Shown piece by piece: positions 43,211 through 51,285 of a stretch of 64,000 nucleotides of DNA (positions within the stretch are counted from its first letter, which is position 1; each line of letters opens with the position of its first letter). Origin of the DNA: VRUE01 sp963770315 (lineage in GTDB: Bacteria > Actinomycetota > Thermoleophilia > Solirubrobacterales > 70-9); contig CAVYPC010000002.1 of assembly GCA_963770315.1 (NCBI GenBank), positions 124,001-188,000 on the forward strand, read 5' to 3'. Below the pieces are notes generated by a model. That model did no database searches. It was not told the origin of the DNA and saw only the letters and a program-made list of their open reading frames with translations. The position numbers and the translations under genes are program-made.

Positions 43211-43250
43211 TTGAAGCATTGTGCCCCCTCCAGTGGGGACAATGCTTCAA
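43211..43250. terminator. Bidirectional terminator palindrome after the multicopper oxidase
   Basis: TTGAAGCATTGT (43211-43222) and ACAATGCTTCAA (43239-43250) pair perfectly; an inner CCCC/GGGG extends the stem after a one-base bulge. The right arm contains the cutA stop codon and the left arm begins right after the oxidase stop. Confidence 0.75.
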
Positions 43251-43573
43251 TCGTCGGCCTCCAGGGCCGTCGCGATCCAGGCCAGGTAGCCGCTGCTGCC
43301 GGCGACGATCGGCGTGGCGACGATCTCCGGCTCCTCGTAGGAGTGCAGCTCGCCGATCGCCGCCTCGACCTCCGGGTAGCGCGACGCCTCGGTCTTCGCC
43401 AGGCAGATCCACTCGCGTGCGGTCTCGACCTCGCCTCGCCAGCGGTAGCGGCTCGAGATCGGACCGACGACCTGCACGCAGGCGGCGAGGCGACGCTCGA
43501 CCAGCGCTGCGCCGAGCCGCTCGGCCTCCTCCTCGGAGGCGACGGTGGTCAGCACCTGGAGGTACTCGGCCAT
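43247..43573 (-). CDS. cutA: CutA1-type divalent-ion tolerance protein
   Basis: This 108-residue protein matches CutA1: EYLQVLTTVASEEEAERLG at the N-terminus, ERRLAACVQVVGPISSRYRW with the conserved Cys, and WICLAKTEASRYPEVEAAI then HSYEEPEIVATPI in the C-terminal half. CutA1 forms a PII-like trimer and is linked to copper tolerance, although its mechanism is unclear. ATG 43573 gives the normal length. It is the last gene of glnB-amt-cutA, so a true PII and a PII-fold protein lie in the same unit. Confidence 0.9.
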   Translation of the reverse strand: MAEYLQVLTTVASEEEAERLGAALVERRLAACVQVVGPISSRYRWRGEVETAREWICLAKTEASRYPEVEAAIGELHSYEEPEIVATPIVAGSSGYLAWIATALEADD

Positions 43574-43580
43574 CCGGGCC

Positions 43581-44885
43581 CTAGCTCGGGTCGGCGACCA
43601 GCACCTCGCCGTCGGCGTCCGGCATGACAAGGATGGCGCCCTCGCCCGAGGGGTAGGCCTCCTCGCCGTGCTGGATGACGTCCATGCCGACGGCCTCCTC
43701 GTGCTCGCTGACACGCAGAGAGATGAAGAGCCCCATCGCCCGCAGCAGCACGTAGGTCATCCCGAAGGCGTAGAGGGGGGTGACCAGCGCGGCGAGGGCC
43801 TGGTGGCCGAGCTGGGAGGCGTTGCCGAAGAAGAGGCCGTCGGCGACGCCGTTCCAGGCGAGCGAGGCGAAGAAGCCGATGAAGAGGATGCCGGTGAAGC
43901 CGGCCACGCCGTGGGCGGCGAGCACGTCGAGCGTCTCGTCGACCCGGGTCCGCGGTCGCCAGACGATCATGAAGTAGCAGGGCAGCGCGCCGACGGCGCC
44001 CAGCACCATCGCCCAGCCGGGGCTGATGAAGGCGCCGGCCGGCGTAATCAGGACGCAGCCGACGACGATCGCCGTTGCCGCGCCGATCGCCGTCACCTTG
44101 CGGCCGCGGATCAGGTCGAGCCCGAACCAGACGACGAGCGAGCAGGCCGGGGTCAGCAGCGTGTTGACGAAGGCCAGCACGCTGGGGTTGCCGGTCGAGA
44201 AGCCGCTGCCGCCGTTGAAGCCGAACCAGCCGAACCAGAGCAGGCCGGCGCCGAGCAGCACGTACATCGCGTTGTGGGGGAGCAGGGCCTGGCGGCCGTA
44301 GTCCTTGCGCGCGCCGACCACCACCGCGGCGGCGAGCGCCGAGAAGCCGGAGCCCATCTCGACCGGGATGCCCCCGGCGAAATCGAGGGTGCCGCCCGCC
44401 GCCAGCCAGCCGCCGCCGAAGGACCAGTGGGCGAGCACCGAGTAGACGAGGATCGACCAGAGGGCGACGAAGATCAGGAAGGGCCCGAAGCGCATCCGCT
44501 CGACCACCGCTCCGGAGACGAGGGCGGCGGTGATGATGCAGAAGGTCGCCTGGAATGCCATGAAGAGCAGGTGGGGGATCGTCGTCCCTTCGCGCGGGAC
44601 GAAGGTCACGTCGTGCAGGCCGACGTAGCCGAGGCCGCCGATCAGCGAGCCGTCGCCGTCGAAGGCGAGCGAGTAGCCGACCAGCGCCCAGACGACGCCG
44701 GCGACGGCTATCGCCCCGACGCACATCATGAAGGTGTTGAGGGTGTTCTTCGAGCGCACCAGCCCGGCGTAGAAGAGGCCGAGCGCCGGGGTCATCATCA
44801 GCACCAGGGCGGTGGCGACGAGCATCCAGGCGGTGTCGCCGGTATCGACTTCCGCGGCGAGCGCCGCGATCGGCAGGGCACTCAT
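43581..44885 (-). CDS. amt: Ammonium transporter (Amt family) with Glu at the first twin-His position
   Basis: This 434-residue transporter has eleven helices and Amt signatures (MTPALGLFYAGLVRSKNTLN, FGFNGGSGFSTG). An N-terminal extension of about 15 residues before the first helix may be a cleaved signal. At the pore, the second of the twin His is present (AAHGVAGFTG, His 325), but the first is Glu (GGIPVEMGSG, Glu 176), as in some fungal Mep proteins. Its ATG overlaps the PII stop (ATGA), so the two are translationally coupled. Confidence 0.93.
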   Translation of the reverse strand: MSALPIAALAAEVDTGDTAWMLVATALVLMMTPALGLFYAGLVRSKNTLNTFMMCVGAIAVAGVVWALVGYSLAFDGDGSLIGGLGYVGLHDVTFVPREGTTIPHLLFMAFQATFCIITAALVSGAVVERMRFGPFLIFVALWSILVYSVLAHWSFGGGWLAAGGTLDFAGGIPVEMGSGFSALAAAVVVGARKDYGRQALLPHNAMYVLLGAGLLWFGWFGFNGGSGFSTGNPSVLAFVNTLLTPACSLVVWFGLDLIRGRKVTAIGAATAIVVGCVLITPAGAFISPGWAMVLGAVGALPCYFMIVWRPRTRVDETLDVLAAHGVAGFTGILFIGFFASLAWNGVADGLFFGNASQLGHQALAALVTPLYAFGMTYVLLRAMGLFISLRVSEHEEAVGMDVIQHGEEAYPSGEGAILVMPDADGEVLVADPS

Positions 44886-45235
44886 TTGTCCACCGGCGTC
44901 ACCGCGGCCTGGTCGGACTCGCCGGTGCGGATTCGCACCGCCCGCTCCAGGGGTAAGACGAAAATCTTGCCGTCGCCGACCTCGCCCGTCCGGGCGCCGT
45001 CGCAGAGCGCGTCGATCGTCGCTTGGACGAACTCGTCGGAGACCGCGATCTCGAAGCGGGTCTTGTCCTCCAAGCCCACTTTCACGGTCGTGCCGCGGTA
45101 GGTCTCGACCCGGTCGAGCTCGCCGCCGTGCCCCTGCACGCGGCTCATCGATACCCCGCGCACCTCGGCCCGGTAGAGCGCTTCCAGCACGTCGTTCGCC
45201 TTCTCGGGGCGCACGATGCCGATCACCAGCTTCAA
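44882..45235 (-). CDS. glnB: PII nitrogen-regulatory protein lacking Tyr51
   Basis: This 117-residue PII protein would sense 2-oxoglutarate and ATP/ADP and gate the neighbouring Amt. The start is TTG 45235, preceded by GGAGGAGG with ideal spacing. The C-terminal signature TGEVGDGKIFVLPLE followed by RIRTGE is intact. In the T-loop (ETYRGTTVKVGLEDK) position 51, normally the Tyr modified by uridylylation or adenylylation, is Val; Tyr46 is kept. The gene order is glnB-amt rather than the usual amt-glnB. Confidence 0.92.
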   Translation of the reverse strand: MKLVIGIVRPEKANDVLEALYRAEVRGVSMSRVQGHGGELDRVETYRGTTVKVGLEDKTRFEIAVSDEFVQATIDALCDGARTGEVGDGKIFVLPLERAVRIRTGESDQAAVTPVDK

Positions 45236-45285
45236 CGCGATCCTCCTCCCGTCTCCCAAGCCAGAGCAGGATGAGCCTACTTTGC

Positions 45286-46017
45286 TCAGGTGTCTCTGTG
45301 CACCTCGGTGGCAGCCGCCTGGTCGCGGGGGCGGACGACGATCTCGTCGATGTTGACGTGGGCGGGCTGGGCGACCGCCCAGCGGACGCACTCGGCGACG
45401 TCCCCGGCGCTCAACGGCTCCATCCCCTCGTAGACCCGGCGGGCCGCCTCCGCGTCGCCGCCGAAGCGGACCAGCGAGAACTCGGTCTCGACCATTCCTG
45501 GCGCGATCTCGGTCACCCGCACGGGTTGCCCGAGCAGCTCCAGCCGCAGCACGCGCAGCATCGAGCGCTGCGCGTGCTTGGCGGCGATGTATCCGGAACC
45601 GCCGCGGTAGGCCTCGAAGCCGGCGATGCTGGTGATCGAGACGACGTGACCGTTCCCCGATTCGACCAGGCGCGGCAGCAGCGCCCGGGTCATCCGCATC
45701 GTTCCCAGCACGTTCGCCTCATACATCGTGCGCCATTTCTCCTCGTCGGCTTCGCCCAGCGGTTCGAGCCCGTGGGCGCCGCCGGCGTTGTTGACGAGGA
45801 CGTCGCAGCGGGGCAGGCGCGCCGCGAACTCCTCGACCGAGCCCGGGTCGGTCACATCGAGCCGGCGGGCCTCGCCGCCGATCTCGCCCGCGATCGCCTC
45901 CAGCCGCTCGACCCGGCGGGCGCCGAGCACGACATCGAAGCCATCTCCCGCCAGCGCCCGCGCCGCAGCGGCGCCGATCCCGCTCGATGCCCCGGTGATT
46001 GCCGCAATTCGCGCCAT
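45286..46017 (-). CDS. Short-chain dehydrogenase/reductase
   Basis: This 243-residue SDR has the cofactor motif ITGASSGIGAAAARAL, NNAGGAHGLEPL, the active-site Tyr-x3-Lys in SGYIAAKHA preceded by Ser in VSITSIAGF, and IAPGMVETEF. This is the classical SDR layout (YdfG-like); GARRVERLE after the second strand suggests NADP(H). The substrate is unknown. ATG 46017 has TACGCT eight bases upstream and no ribosome site. It is divergent from the vapBC pair. Confidence 0.92.
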   Translation of the reverse strand: MARIAAITGASSGIGAAAARALAGDGFDVVLGARRVERLEAIAGEIGGEARRLDVTDPGSVEEFAARLPRCDVLVNNAGGAHGLEPLGEADEEKWRTMYEANVLGTMRMTRALLPRLVESGNGHVVSITSIAGFEAYRGGSGYIAAKHAQRSMLRVLRLELLGQPVRVTEIAPGMVETEFSLVRFGGDAEAARRVYEGMEPLSAGDVAECVRWAVAQPAHVNIDEIVVRPRDQAAATEVHRDT

Positions 46018-46077
46018 TTGCGGCGAGCGTACTACCGGTAGGGGGGAGAGTCTGCGCCGCCCCTGACTTGGATGCTC

Positions 46078-46114
46078 ATGAAGACGACATCTTCATATGC
46101 CATATTTATGCCAT
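46078..46114 (+). promoter_or_regulatory. Candidate vapBC operator
   Basis: ATGAAGA-CGACA-TCTTCAT (46078-46096) is a perfect 7-bp inverted repeat. It is followed by a direct repeat of TATGCCAT at 46096-46103 and 46107-46114, 11 bases apart (one helical turn); the second copy contains the vapB start codon. This AT-rich cluster is the expected place for autorepression by the VapBC complex. Confidence 0.55.
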
Positions 46115-46316
46115 GCGAACGACGCTCGACCTGGACGACCGGCTCATGGAGGCGTTGATGGCTCGTTACCCCGGCGTCAGCAAGACCAAGGCGGTGGAGG
46201 CCGCGATAGAAGATCACGTCCGGCGTGGGGCCGTGGACTGGCTGCTGGAAAACGCCGGCAAGATCGAGATCGAAGACGTCTCGAAAGAGATGCGCGCGAT
46301 CGATCGGCGGATCTGA
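46113..46316 (+). CDS. vapB: VapB-type antitoxin
   Basis: This 67-residue protein begins MRTTLDLDDRLMEALM, the beta-strand and first helix of a ribbon-helix-helix DNA-binding domain, and ends in a charged tail (ENAGKIEIEDVSKEMRAIDR) that would wrap around the toxin. The ATG at 46113 follows CATATT by six bases. The stop is immediately followed by the VapC start with no gap. The size and arrangement are typical of type II VapBC modules. Confidence 0.9.
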   Translation: MRTTLDLDDRLMEALMARYPGVSKTKAVEAAIEDHVRRGAVDWLLENAGKIEIEDVSKEMRAIDRRI

Positions 46317-46709
46317 GTGGTTCTGCCCGACACCTCTGTATGGGTCGATTACTCGCGTCGAGGGGCGGAAGGCCAGGCTGCGGGAATGCGTGAGCTGTTG
46401 GATAGTGGCGAAGTCGTTGCCTGCGGCCCTGTCGCCGCGGAGCTCCTCGCCGGTGCCGAGGGGAAAGTCGCGGAGCGGATGTGGGAGACGCTGTCGTCGC
46501 TGCCATGGGTGGAGCTGGACTCGCCCGGCTGGCGTGAGGTCGGCACGGTCGCCGGTCGCCTGCGGCGGGACGGCCAGGCCTTGCCGCTTACGGATCTCGC
46601 CATCGCCGTTGCTGCTGCTCGGGGAGGGCACGCCCTCTGGGGCTTAGATTCCGACTTCGAGCGGATCGCTCCGGTCCTGGACGGGCTCGAGCTGTACCGG
46701 CCGGGCTGA
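46317..46709 (+). CDS. vapC: VapC-type PIN-domain RNase toxin
   Basis: This 130-residue PIN-domain protein carries the conserved acidic residues for metal binding: Asp5 (LPDTSVWVDY), Glu42 (AAELLAG), Asp93 (PLTDLAIAVAA) and Asp111 (WGLDSDFERIA). It would cleave tRNA or other RNA when freed from VapB. The GTG start directly follows the antitoxin stop. All catalytic positions are intact, so the module is likely functional. Its stop is only three bases from the end of the convergent, broken VOC gene. Confidence 0.92.
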   Translation: MVLPDTSVWVDYSRRGAEGQAAGMRELLDSGEVVACGPVAAELLAGAEGKVAERMWETLSSLPWVELDSPGWREVGTVAGRLRRDGQALPLTDLAIAVAAARGGHALWGLDSDFERIAPVLDGLELYRPG

Positions 46710-46712
46710 GGC

Positions 46713-47091
46713 CTACTCGCCGATCAGCTCGATGCGGTAGCCGTCCGGATCGCGGACGAAGCAGATCCGGTGACCCTCGATGCGGCCGCCGGGGCGATAG
46801 GGGGGCTTCTCGGGGTCGATCCCCTGCGCGGCGAGGTTCTTCGAGGGTGCCGTCGAGATCCTCGACGGCAAGGGCGATGTGGTTGTAGCCGCTGCCGTGA
46901 TCGTAGGAATCGACGCCGTGGTTGTAGGTCAGCTCCAGGCGCGGGTCTTCGCCCGGCATGGCCATGAAGACGTTGATCGCCTCCTCGCCGATCGGCATCC
47001 GCGCGACCTCCTCGAAGCCGAGCTTCTCGTAGAAGGCGACCGAGCGATCGATCTCGCCGATCCGGTAGCAGGTGTGGAGGAAGCTGGGCAT
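46713..47091 (-). pseudogene. VOC/glyoxalase I-family gene with frameshift
   Basis: The N-terminal half (FLHTCYRIGEIDRSVAFYEK; ELTYNHGVDSYDHGSGYNHI) is a normal lactoylglutathione lyase-like VOC domain with metal-binding His and Glu residues. After VEDLDGTLEE the frame changes. The expected C-terminus, AAQGIDPEKPPYRPGG and ICFVRDPDGYRIELIGE, follows in another frame and ends at a TAG at 46713-46715. A one-base insertion or two-base deletion near 46834-46846 accounts for this. As in cydB, the rest is undecayed, so a recent mutation or a sequencing error is likely. Confidence 0.85.
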
Positions 47092-47123
47092 GCGATCTCC
47101 CCGGAAGGCTACTGTTTCTCTGG

Positions 47124-48023
47124 ATGTCCTCCGAGATGCTGGCCAAGTCGCTGACCGTCCACGGGCGCTCGATCTCCTACCTCGAAGCTGGCAAAGGCCC
47201 CGCGCTGCTCCTGATCCACGGCATCGCCGGCGAGTGCGGGCATTGGCGCGAGACGATCGAGCCGCTCGCCCGTCACCACACCGTGATCGCCCCCGACCTG
47301 CCGGGTCACGGTGCCTCGGCGCCCGGCGGCGGCGACTACTCGATCGGGGCGCTGGCCACCGGCCTGCGCGACCTGCTGCTTGCGCTCGGCCACGAGCGCG
47401 CCACCCTGGTCGGGCACTCCCTCGGCGGCGGGGTGACGATGCAGCTGGCCTACCAGTTCCCCGAGATGGTCGAGCGCATGGTCTTGGTCTCCAGTGGCGG
47501 GCTCGGCCCCGAGGTGAGCCCGGTGCTGCGCGCCGCCGCCCTGCCCGGCGCCGACCTCTTCATCTCGGTTACGGCGGGCGCCGGGCAGCGGGTCGGCTCG
47601 GTGCTCGGCCGGGGCCTGTCGGCGATCGGCCTGCGACCCGGCGCCGATGTCGCCGAGGTTGCGCGCGCCTACGCCTCGCTCGAGGATCCCGCCCGGCGCG
47701 CCGCCTTCCTGGACACCCTGCGGGCCGTCGTCGGGACCCACGGCCAGCGGGTGGGCGCCGCCGACCGTCTCTACCTGGCCGAGGCGGTGCCGGTGCTGAT
47801 CGTCTGGGGCGCCCGCGACTCGATCATCCCCGTCCGCCACGGCGAAGACGCTCACCGGGCGATTCCCGGTAGTCGCCTCGAGGTCTTCGAGGACGTCGGT
47901 CACCTGCCACAGGTCGAGGCGCCGGGCCGTTTCGTCGCCGCGCTCGAACGGTTCCTGCGCGAGACAGAGCCCGCCGAGTTCGACCGCGATGAGTGGCGGG
48001 CGAGGATCAGGGCGGTTGCCTGA
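47124..48023 (+). CDS. Alpha/beta-hydrolase fold protein
   Basis: This 299-residue hydrolase has the oxyanion motif LLIHGIAGECGHW, the nucleophile elbow GHSLGGG with Ser near residue 96, an Asp in WGARDSIIP and the catalytic His in EDVGHLPQVEAP. It belongs to the family of esterases, epoxide hydrolases and haloperoxidase-like enzymes; the substrate cannot be told. ATG 47124 has TACTGT eight bases upstream and no ribosome site, suggesting a leaderless message. It is divergent from the VOC gene with 32 bases between starts. Confidence 0.9.
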   Translation: MSSEMLAKSLTVHGRSISYLEAGKGPALLLIHGIAGECGHWRETIEPLARHHTVIAPDLPGHGASAPGGGDYSIGALATGLRDLLLALGHERATLVGHSLGGGVTMQLAYQFPEMVERMVLVSSGGLGPEVSPVLRAAALPGADLFISVTAGAGQRVGSVLGRGLSAIGLRPGADVAEVARAYASLEDPARRAAFLDTLRAVVGTHGQRVGAADRLYLAEAVPVLIVWGARDSIIPVRHGEDAHRAIPGSRLEVFEDVGHLPQVEAPGRFVAALERFLRETEPAEFDRDEWRARIRAVA

Positions 48024-48105
48024 GGCGCCCTTGCCGTTTCGCACGTGAAATTGCGCTTGCCAAAGCGGAAAGGGCCGGCCTTCTCGCCTCAATAGAATTT
48101 TTCGG

Positions 48106-50244
48106 ATGACGAATCGGGAGCGACGGGTCCGGCGCAGGACACACCGCCTGAGCTGGAAGAAGAGGGTGCTGATCCCGATCGGGGCTCTCGCCGGTGCGGC
48201 CGCCGTGGCCGGCACGGTGGCGGGGAGCTGGGCGGTCGACGTCTACAACTCGGCGCCGCCGCTTTCCAGCCTCAAGCCCGTGCAGAAGGGGCGCTCCTCG
48301 GCGATCTACGCCGCCGACGGCAGCCTGATCGGCTTCATCCGCGCCAGCAGCGTGCGCCAGCCGGTCCCCTCGCGGGCGCTGCCGCAGAACCTCAAATACG
48401 CGACGGTGGCGATCGAGGATCGCAACTTCTTCGAGCACGGCGCGCTCGATCCGGCCGGGATCGCCCGCGCCGCCTGGAAGGACCTGCTGGCAGGCGGCAA
48501 GCCGGTTCAGGGCGCCTCGACGATCACCCAGCAGCTCGTCCGCAACCTCTACATCCGCGATCCCGAAGAGACGATCAAGCGCAAGCTGGTCGAAGCGCAC
48601 CTCGCCTACGAGGAGGAGGAAGCGCACTCCAAGCAGTGGATCCTCACCGCCTATCTCAACACCGCGCCCTATGGCACGGTGGAAGGGGAGACCGCGGTCG
48701 GCGCCGAGGCGGCGGCGCAGACCTACTACGGCAAGCCCGCCCGCGAGCTCGACCTGACCGAGGCGGCGATGATCGCCGGCCTGCCCCAGGCGCCCTCCGA
48801 ATACAACCCCTTCCTCGACCCGCGCGCCGCGCTGGAGCGTCGCAACCAGGTACTGGAAGCGATGGAGGACCAGGGCTACATCACCACCTCCGAATTCCAC
48901 GAGGCGATCCACAAGGGTCTCGGCCTCAACCCGGGCCACAAGTACCGGGTGATCCGCGACCCGTTCCTCTTCGACCTGGTCCAGCAGGAGCTGATCGACA
49001 AATACGGCCTCAACACCGTCCGCTACGGCGGCCTCAAGGCGTACACCACGATCGATCCCGAACTGCAGGAACGAGCGCAGGAAGCGGTTGACTCGTGCAG
49101 CGTCTGCTATCCGGAAGGCGGCCCGGCGGCGGCCCTCGCCTCGGTCGATCCCGCCAACGGCCAGATCGTCGCCCTCGCCTCGACCGAGGGCTCCGCCGAC
49201 GAAAGCGAATTCAACTACGCCTGGCAGGCCCACCGCCAGCCCGGCTCCTCCTTCAAGACCTTCGTCCTCACCACCGCGATCAAGCAGGGGATCGACCCCG
49301 ACAGCACCTACTACGACGGCACCTCGCCGAAGACGCTGGACCTGCCGGGGGGCGGGACCTGGACGGTCAACAACGCCGAGCCCGGCGGCGGCACGATGTC
49401 GCTCGCCTCCGCCACCTGGGAGTCGGTCAACGTCGTCTTCGCCCAGCTGGACCTCGACGTCGGGTCCGAAAACGTGACCCACACCGCTCACCAGATGGGG
49501 ATCGAAGCGCCGCTGGAATCCGTTCCGGCGGAGGCGATCGGCGGCCTCGCCATCGGCGTCACGCCGCTTGAAATGGCCGACGCCTACGCGACCCTGGCCA
49601 GCGGCGGGATCCACCACGACCCGACCGCGATCGCCCGGGTCGAGTTCCCCACCGACAAGGTCGACGAACCCACTCCCGATTCCGGCGACCGGGTGCTCAC
49701 CGAGGGCGAGGCCTACGAAGTGACCAAGCTGCTGGAGGGAGTGATCACGCAGGGCACCGGCGCCGGCTACACCTACATGGGCTGCAATGCGGAGGCGGGC
49801 AAGACCGGCACCTCCGAGGATCTCTCCGATGCCTGGTTCGTCGGCTACACGCCGCTCTACTCGACCGCGGTCTGGGTCGGCCACCCGCAATCGCGCGAAT
49901 CGACCGGTTTCGGTGGGCCGACGGCAGGGCCGATCTGGCGCTCCTTCATGGAATCGGCCGTCGCCGGCGACTGCCCGGAATTCGCCGAACCGGCGAGCCT
50001 GCCCGAACTGTCCGGCCTCGACAGCGGCCACACCAGCGGTTCCTCGGGCTACTCGAGCGAAGGCGAAGAAGAATTCGAATACGAAGAAGGCGAAGAAGAA
50101 GAAAGCCCGGAAAAGGGCAAGGGCGGAGACCAGGGGGCCGAAGCCGAAGCAGCGCCCGAATCGGCGCCCTCCCCGAGTCCGACCCCCGCGCCCGCCGCCC
50201 CCGGTGGCGGGGTGTCAGCGGGCGGTGTCTCTCCGAGCGGTTAG
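48106..50244 (+). CDS. Class A penicillin-binding protein (transglycosylase-transpeptidase)
   Basis: This 712-residue bifunctional enzyme polymerises and cross-links peptidoglycan. A short basic cytoplasmic tail and one helix (VLIPIGALAGAAAVAGTVAG) precede the GT51 domain (IEDRNFFEHGALDPAGIAR with the catalytic Glu; QGASTITQQLVRNLY). The transpeptidase domain has SxxK (PGSSFKTFV), SxN (ESVNVVF) and KTG (AGKTGTSED). The C-terminus is unusual: a Glu/Gly/Ser-rich stretch of about 40 residues and then a Pro/Ala/Ser tail. The ATG has TAGAAT seven bases upstream. GAA is used far more often than in the metabolic genes. Confidence 0.95.
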   Translation: MTNRERRVRRRTHRLSWKKRVLIPIGALAGAAAVAGTVAGSWAVDVYNSAPPLSSLKPVQKGRSSAIYAADGSLIGFIRASSVRQPVPSRALPQNLKYATVAIEDRNFFEHGALDPAGIARAAWKDLLAGGKPVQGASTITQQLVRNLYIRDPEETIKRKLVEAHLAYEEEEAHSKQWILTAYLNTAPYGTVEGETAVGAEAAAQTYYGKPARELDLTEAAMIAGLPQAPSEYNPFLDPRAALERRNQVLEAMEDQGYITTSEFHEAIHKGLGLNPGHKYRVIRDPFLFDLVQQELIDKYGLNTVRYGGLKAYTTIDPELQERAQEAVDSCSVCYPEGGPAAALASVDPANGQIVALASTEGSADESEFNYAWQAHRQPGSSFKTFVLTTAIKQGIDPDSTYYDGTSPKTLDLPGGGTWTVNNAEPGGGTMSLASATWESVNVVFAQLDLDVGSENVTHTAHQMGIEAPLESVPAEAIGGLAIGVTPLEMADAYATLASGGIHHDPTAIARVEFPTDKVDEPTPDSGDRVLTEGEAYEVTKLLEGVITQGTGAGYTYMGCNAEAGKTGTSEDLSDAWFVGYTPLYSTAVWVGHPQSRESTGFGGPTAGPIWRSFMESAVAGDCPEFAEPASLPELSGLDSGHTSGSSGYSSEGEEEFEYEEGEEEESPEKGKGGDQGAEAEAAPESAPSPSPTPAPAAPGGGVSAGGVSPSG

Positions 50245-50251
50245 TCCGCGA

Positions 50252-51094
50252 TCAGCCCCACACCTCGATCCTGGCGACGCAGGTGACGTCGCCGAACGGG
50301 CGTTCCTTCTTTTCGACGATGCCGCCGTCCGCTTCGCGTCCGACCTCCGAGGACGTGTTGCCGTCCACCGTCAGCACCATGCCCTTCCTCGACTTCTCCC
50401 TGACGAGGCCGATGTGCTCGTTGCCGAAGAAGGTGACTATGTCGCCCGGTTCGGCATCGGCGGCGCTGACGTCGTGCAGGTTGTTGTTGCCGGCGAGGGC
50501 GTCGTTGGTGATGTTGCTGGCGAGCTGGAAGCCGCAGCTGCTCTGGGCCTTGCCGATTTTTTTCACCGCATAGCCGGCGAAGTAGCCGCACCACGGTCCG
50601 CCGAGCGGTCCGCCGAAGTACTCCTCCCAGACGTCGACTTTGGGGCCGCGATTGGTGTTCGCCGGCGACTCCGTCATGCCGACATGTTTGAGCGCCCACT
50701 CGACCGCGGCCTTCGCACCTTTTTCGCGGTCTTTGTGGAGCTTTTCGCGCTTGGCCTTGCGGCCCTTCTCACGTTTGGCGTCCTCCGCGGTTCGCTTGCT
50801 CGCGTCGCGCAGCAGGCGCTGAACCGGTTCGGTGATGCGGCCCGAATCGGCGCCGATCGCTTTGACGCGACCGTCGCTGAGACCGATCAGCCAGGCGACG
50901 AATGCCGCGCAGCGCGCGGTGCGCCTGCCGTATTCACCGTCCTCCATGATGCGCCGCCAGGGGAATTTGTAGTGCTCGCAGCAATGGTTGAGTCGCTCCT
51001 GCAGCGCCTTGACGTCCGGGCCCATCAGTTCCGGCGAGACCAGCCTCAGCTCCCGGTGCACCTCGTTACTGCTTGATTTCCGCGGCCTGTCCAT
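50252..51094 (-). CDS. CHAP-domain amidase/endopeptidase with N-terminal peptidoglycan-binding-like domain
   Basis: This 280-residue protein has an N-terminal peptidoglycan-binding-like region (GPDVKALQERLNHCCEHY, DGEYGRRTARCAAFVAWLIG), a Lys/Arg-rich linker of about 30 residues, and a C-terminal CHAP-like domain. The catalytic Cys is probably in GGPWCGYFAGYAVKKIG and the His in NEHIGLVREK, with PGDIVTFF between them. It has no clear signal peptide, which resembles phage-type lysins; no other phage gene is present. The ATG has AAGGAG upstream, after an AT-rich island. It is convergent with the PBP gene, also a cell-wall enzyme. Confidence 0.78.
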   Translation of the reverse strand: MDRPRKSSSNEVHRELRLVSPELMGPDVKALQERLNHCCEHYKFPWRRIMEDGEYGRRTARCAAFVAWLIGLSDGRVKAIGADSGRITEPVQRLLRDASKRTAEDAKREKGRKAKREKLHKDREKGAKAAVEWALKHVGMTESPANTNRGPKVDVWEEYFGGPLGGPWCGYFAGYAVKKIGKAQSSCGFQLASNITNDALAGNNNLHDVSAADAEPGDIVTFFGNEHIGLVREKSRKGMVLTVDGNTSSEVGREADGGIVEKKERPFGDVTCVARIEVWG

Positions 51095-51285
51095 TTTCCT
51101 GCGCTCCTTCCTCTGTTTCTGTTTTCAAACGCCTCCTGGGAGGTCGAGGCCGATCCTTTTCGTCTTGATTAATAAATACATCCGTAGTTTTCCGCCGAGT
51201 TGGTATGAGTGTGTAAGGAAAGGGGGATGAGATCGTCGCCCGCCCTGCGCCCACGCCGCCGCCGGATCGCCTTACGCTGAGCGTG

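Noticed and set aside
50252..51094. Prophage remnant at the CHAP gene
   Set aside because: The protein resembles a lysin, but no holin, structural, integrase or att-like sequence is found on either side.
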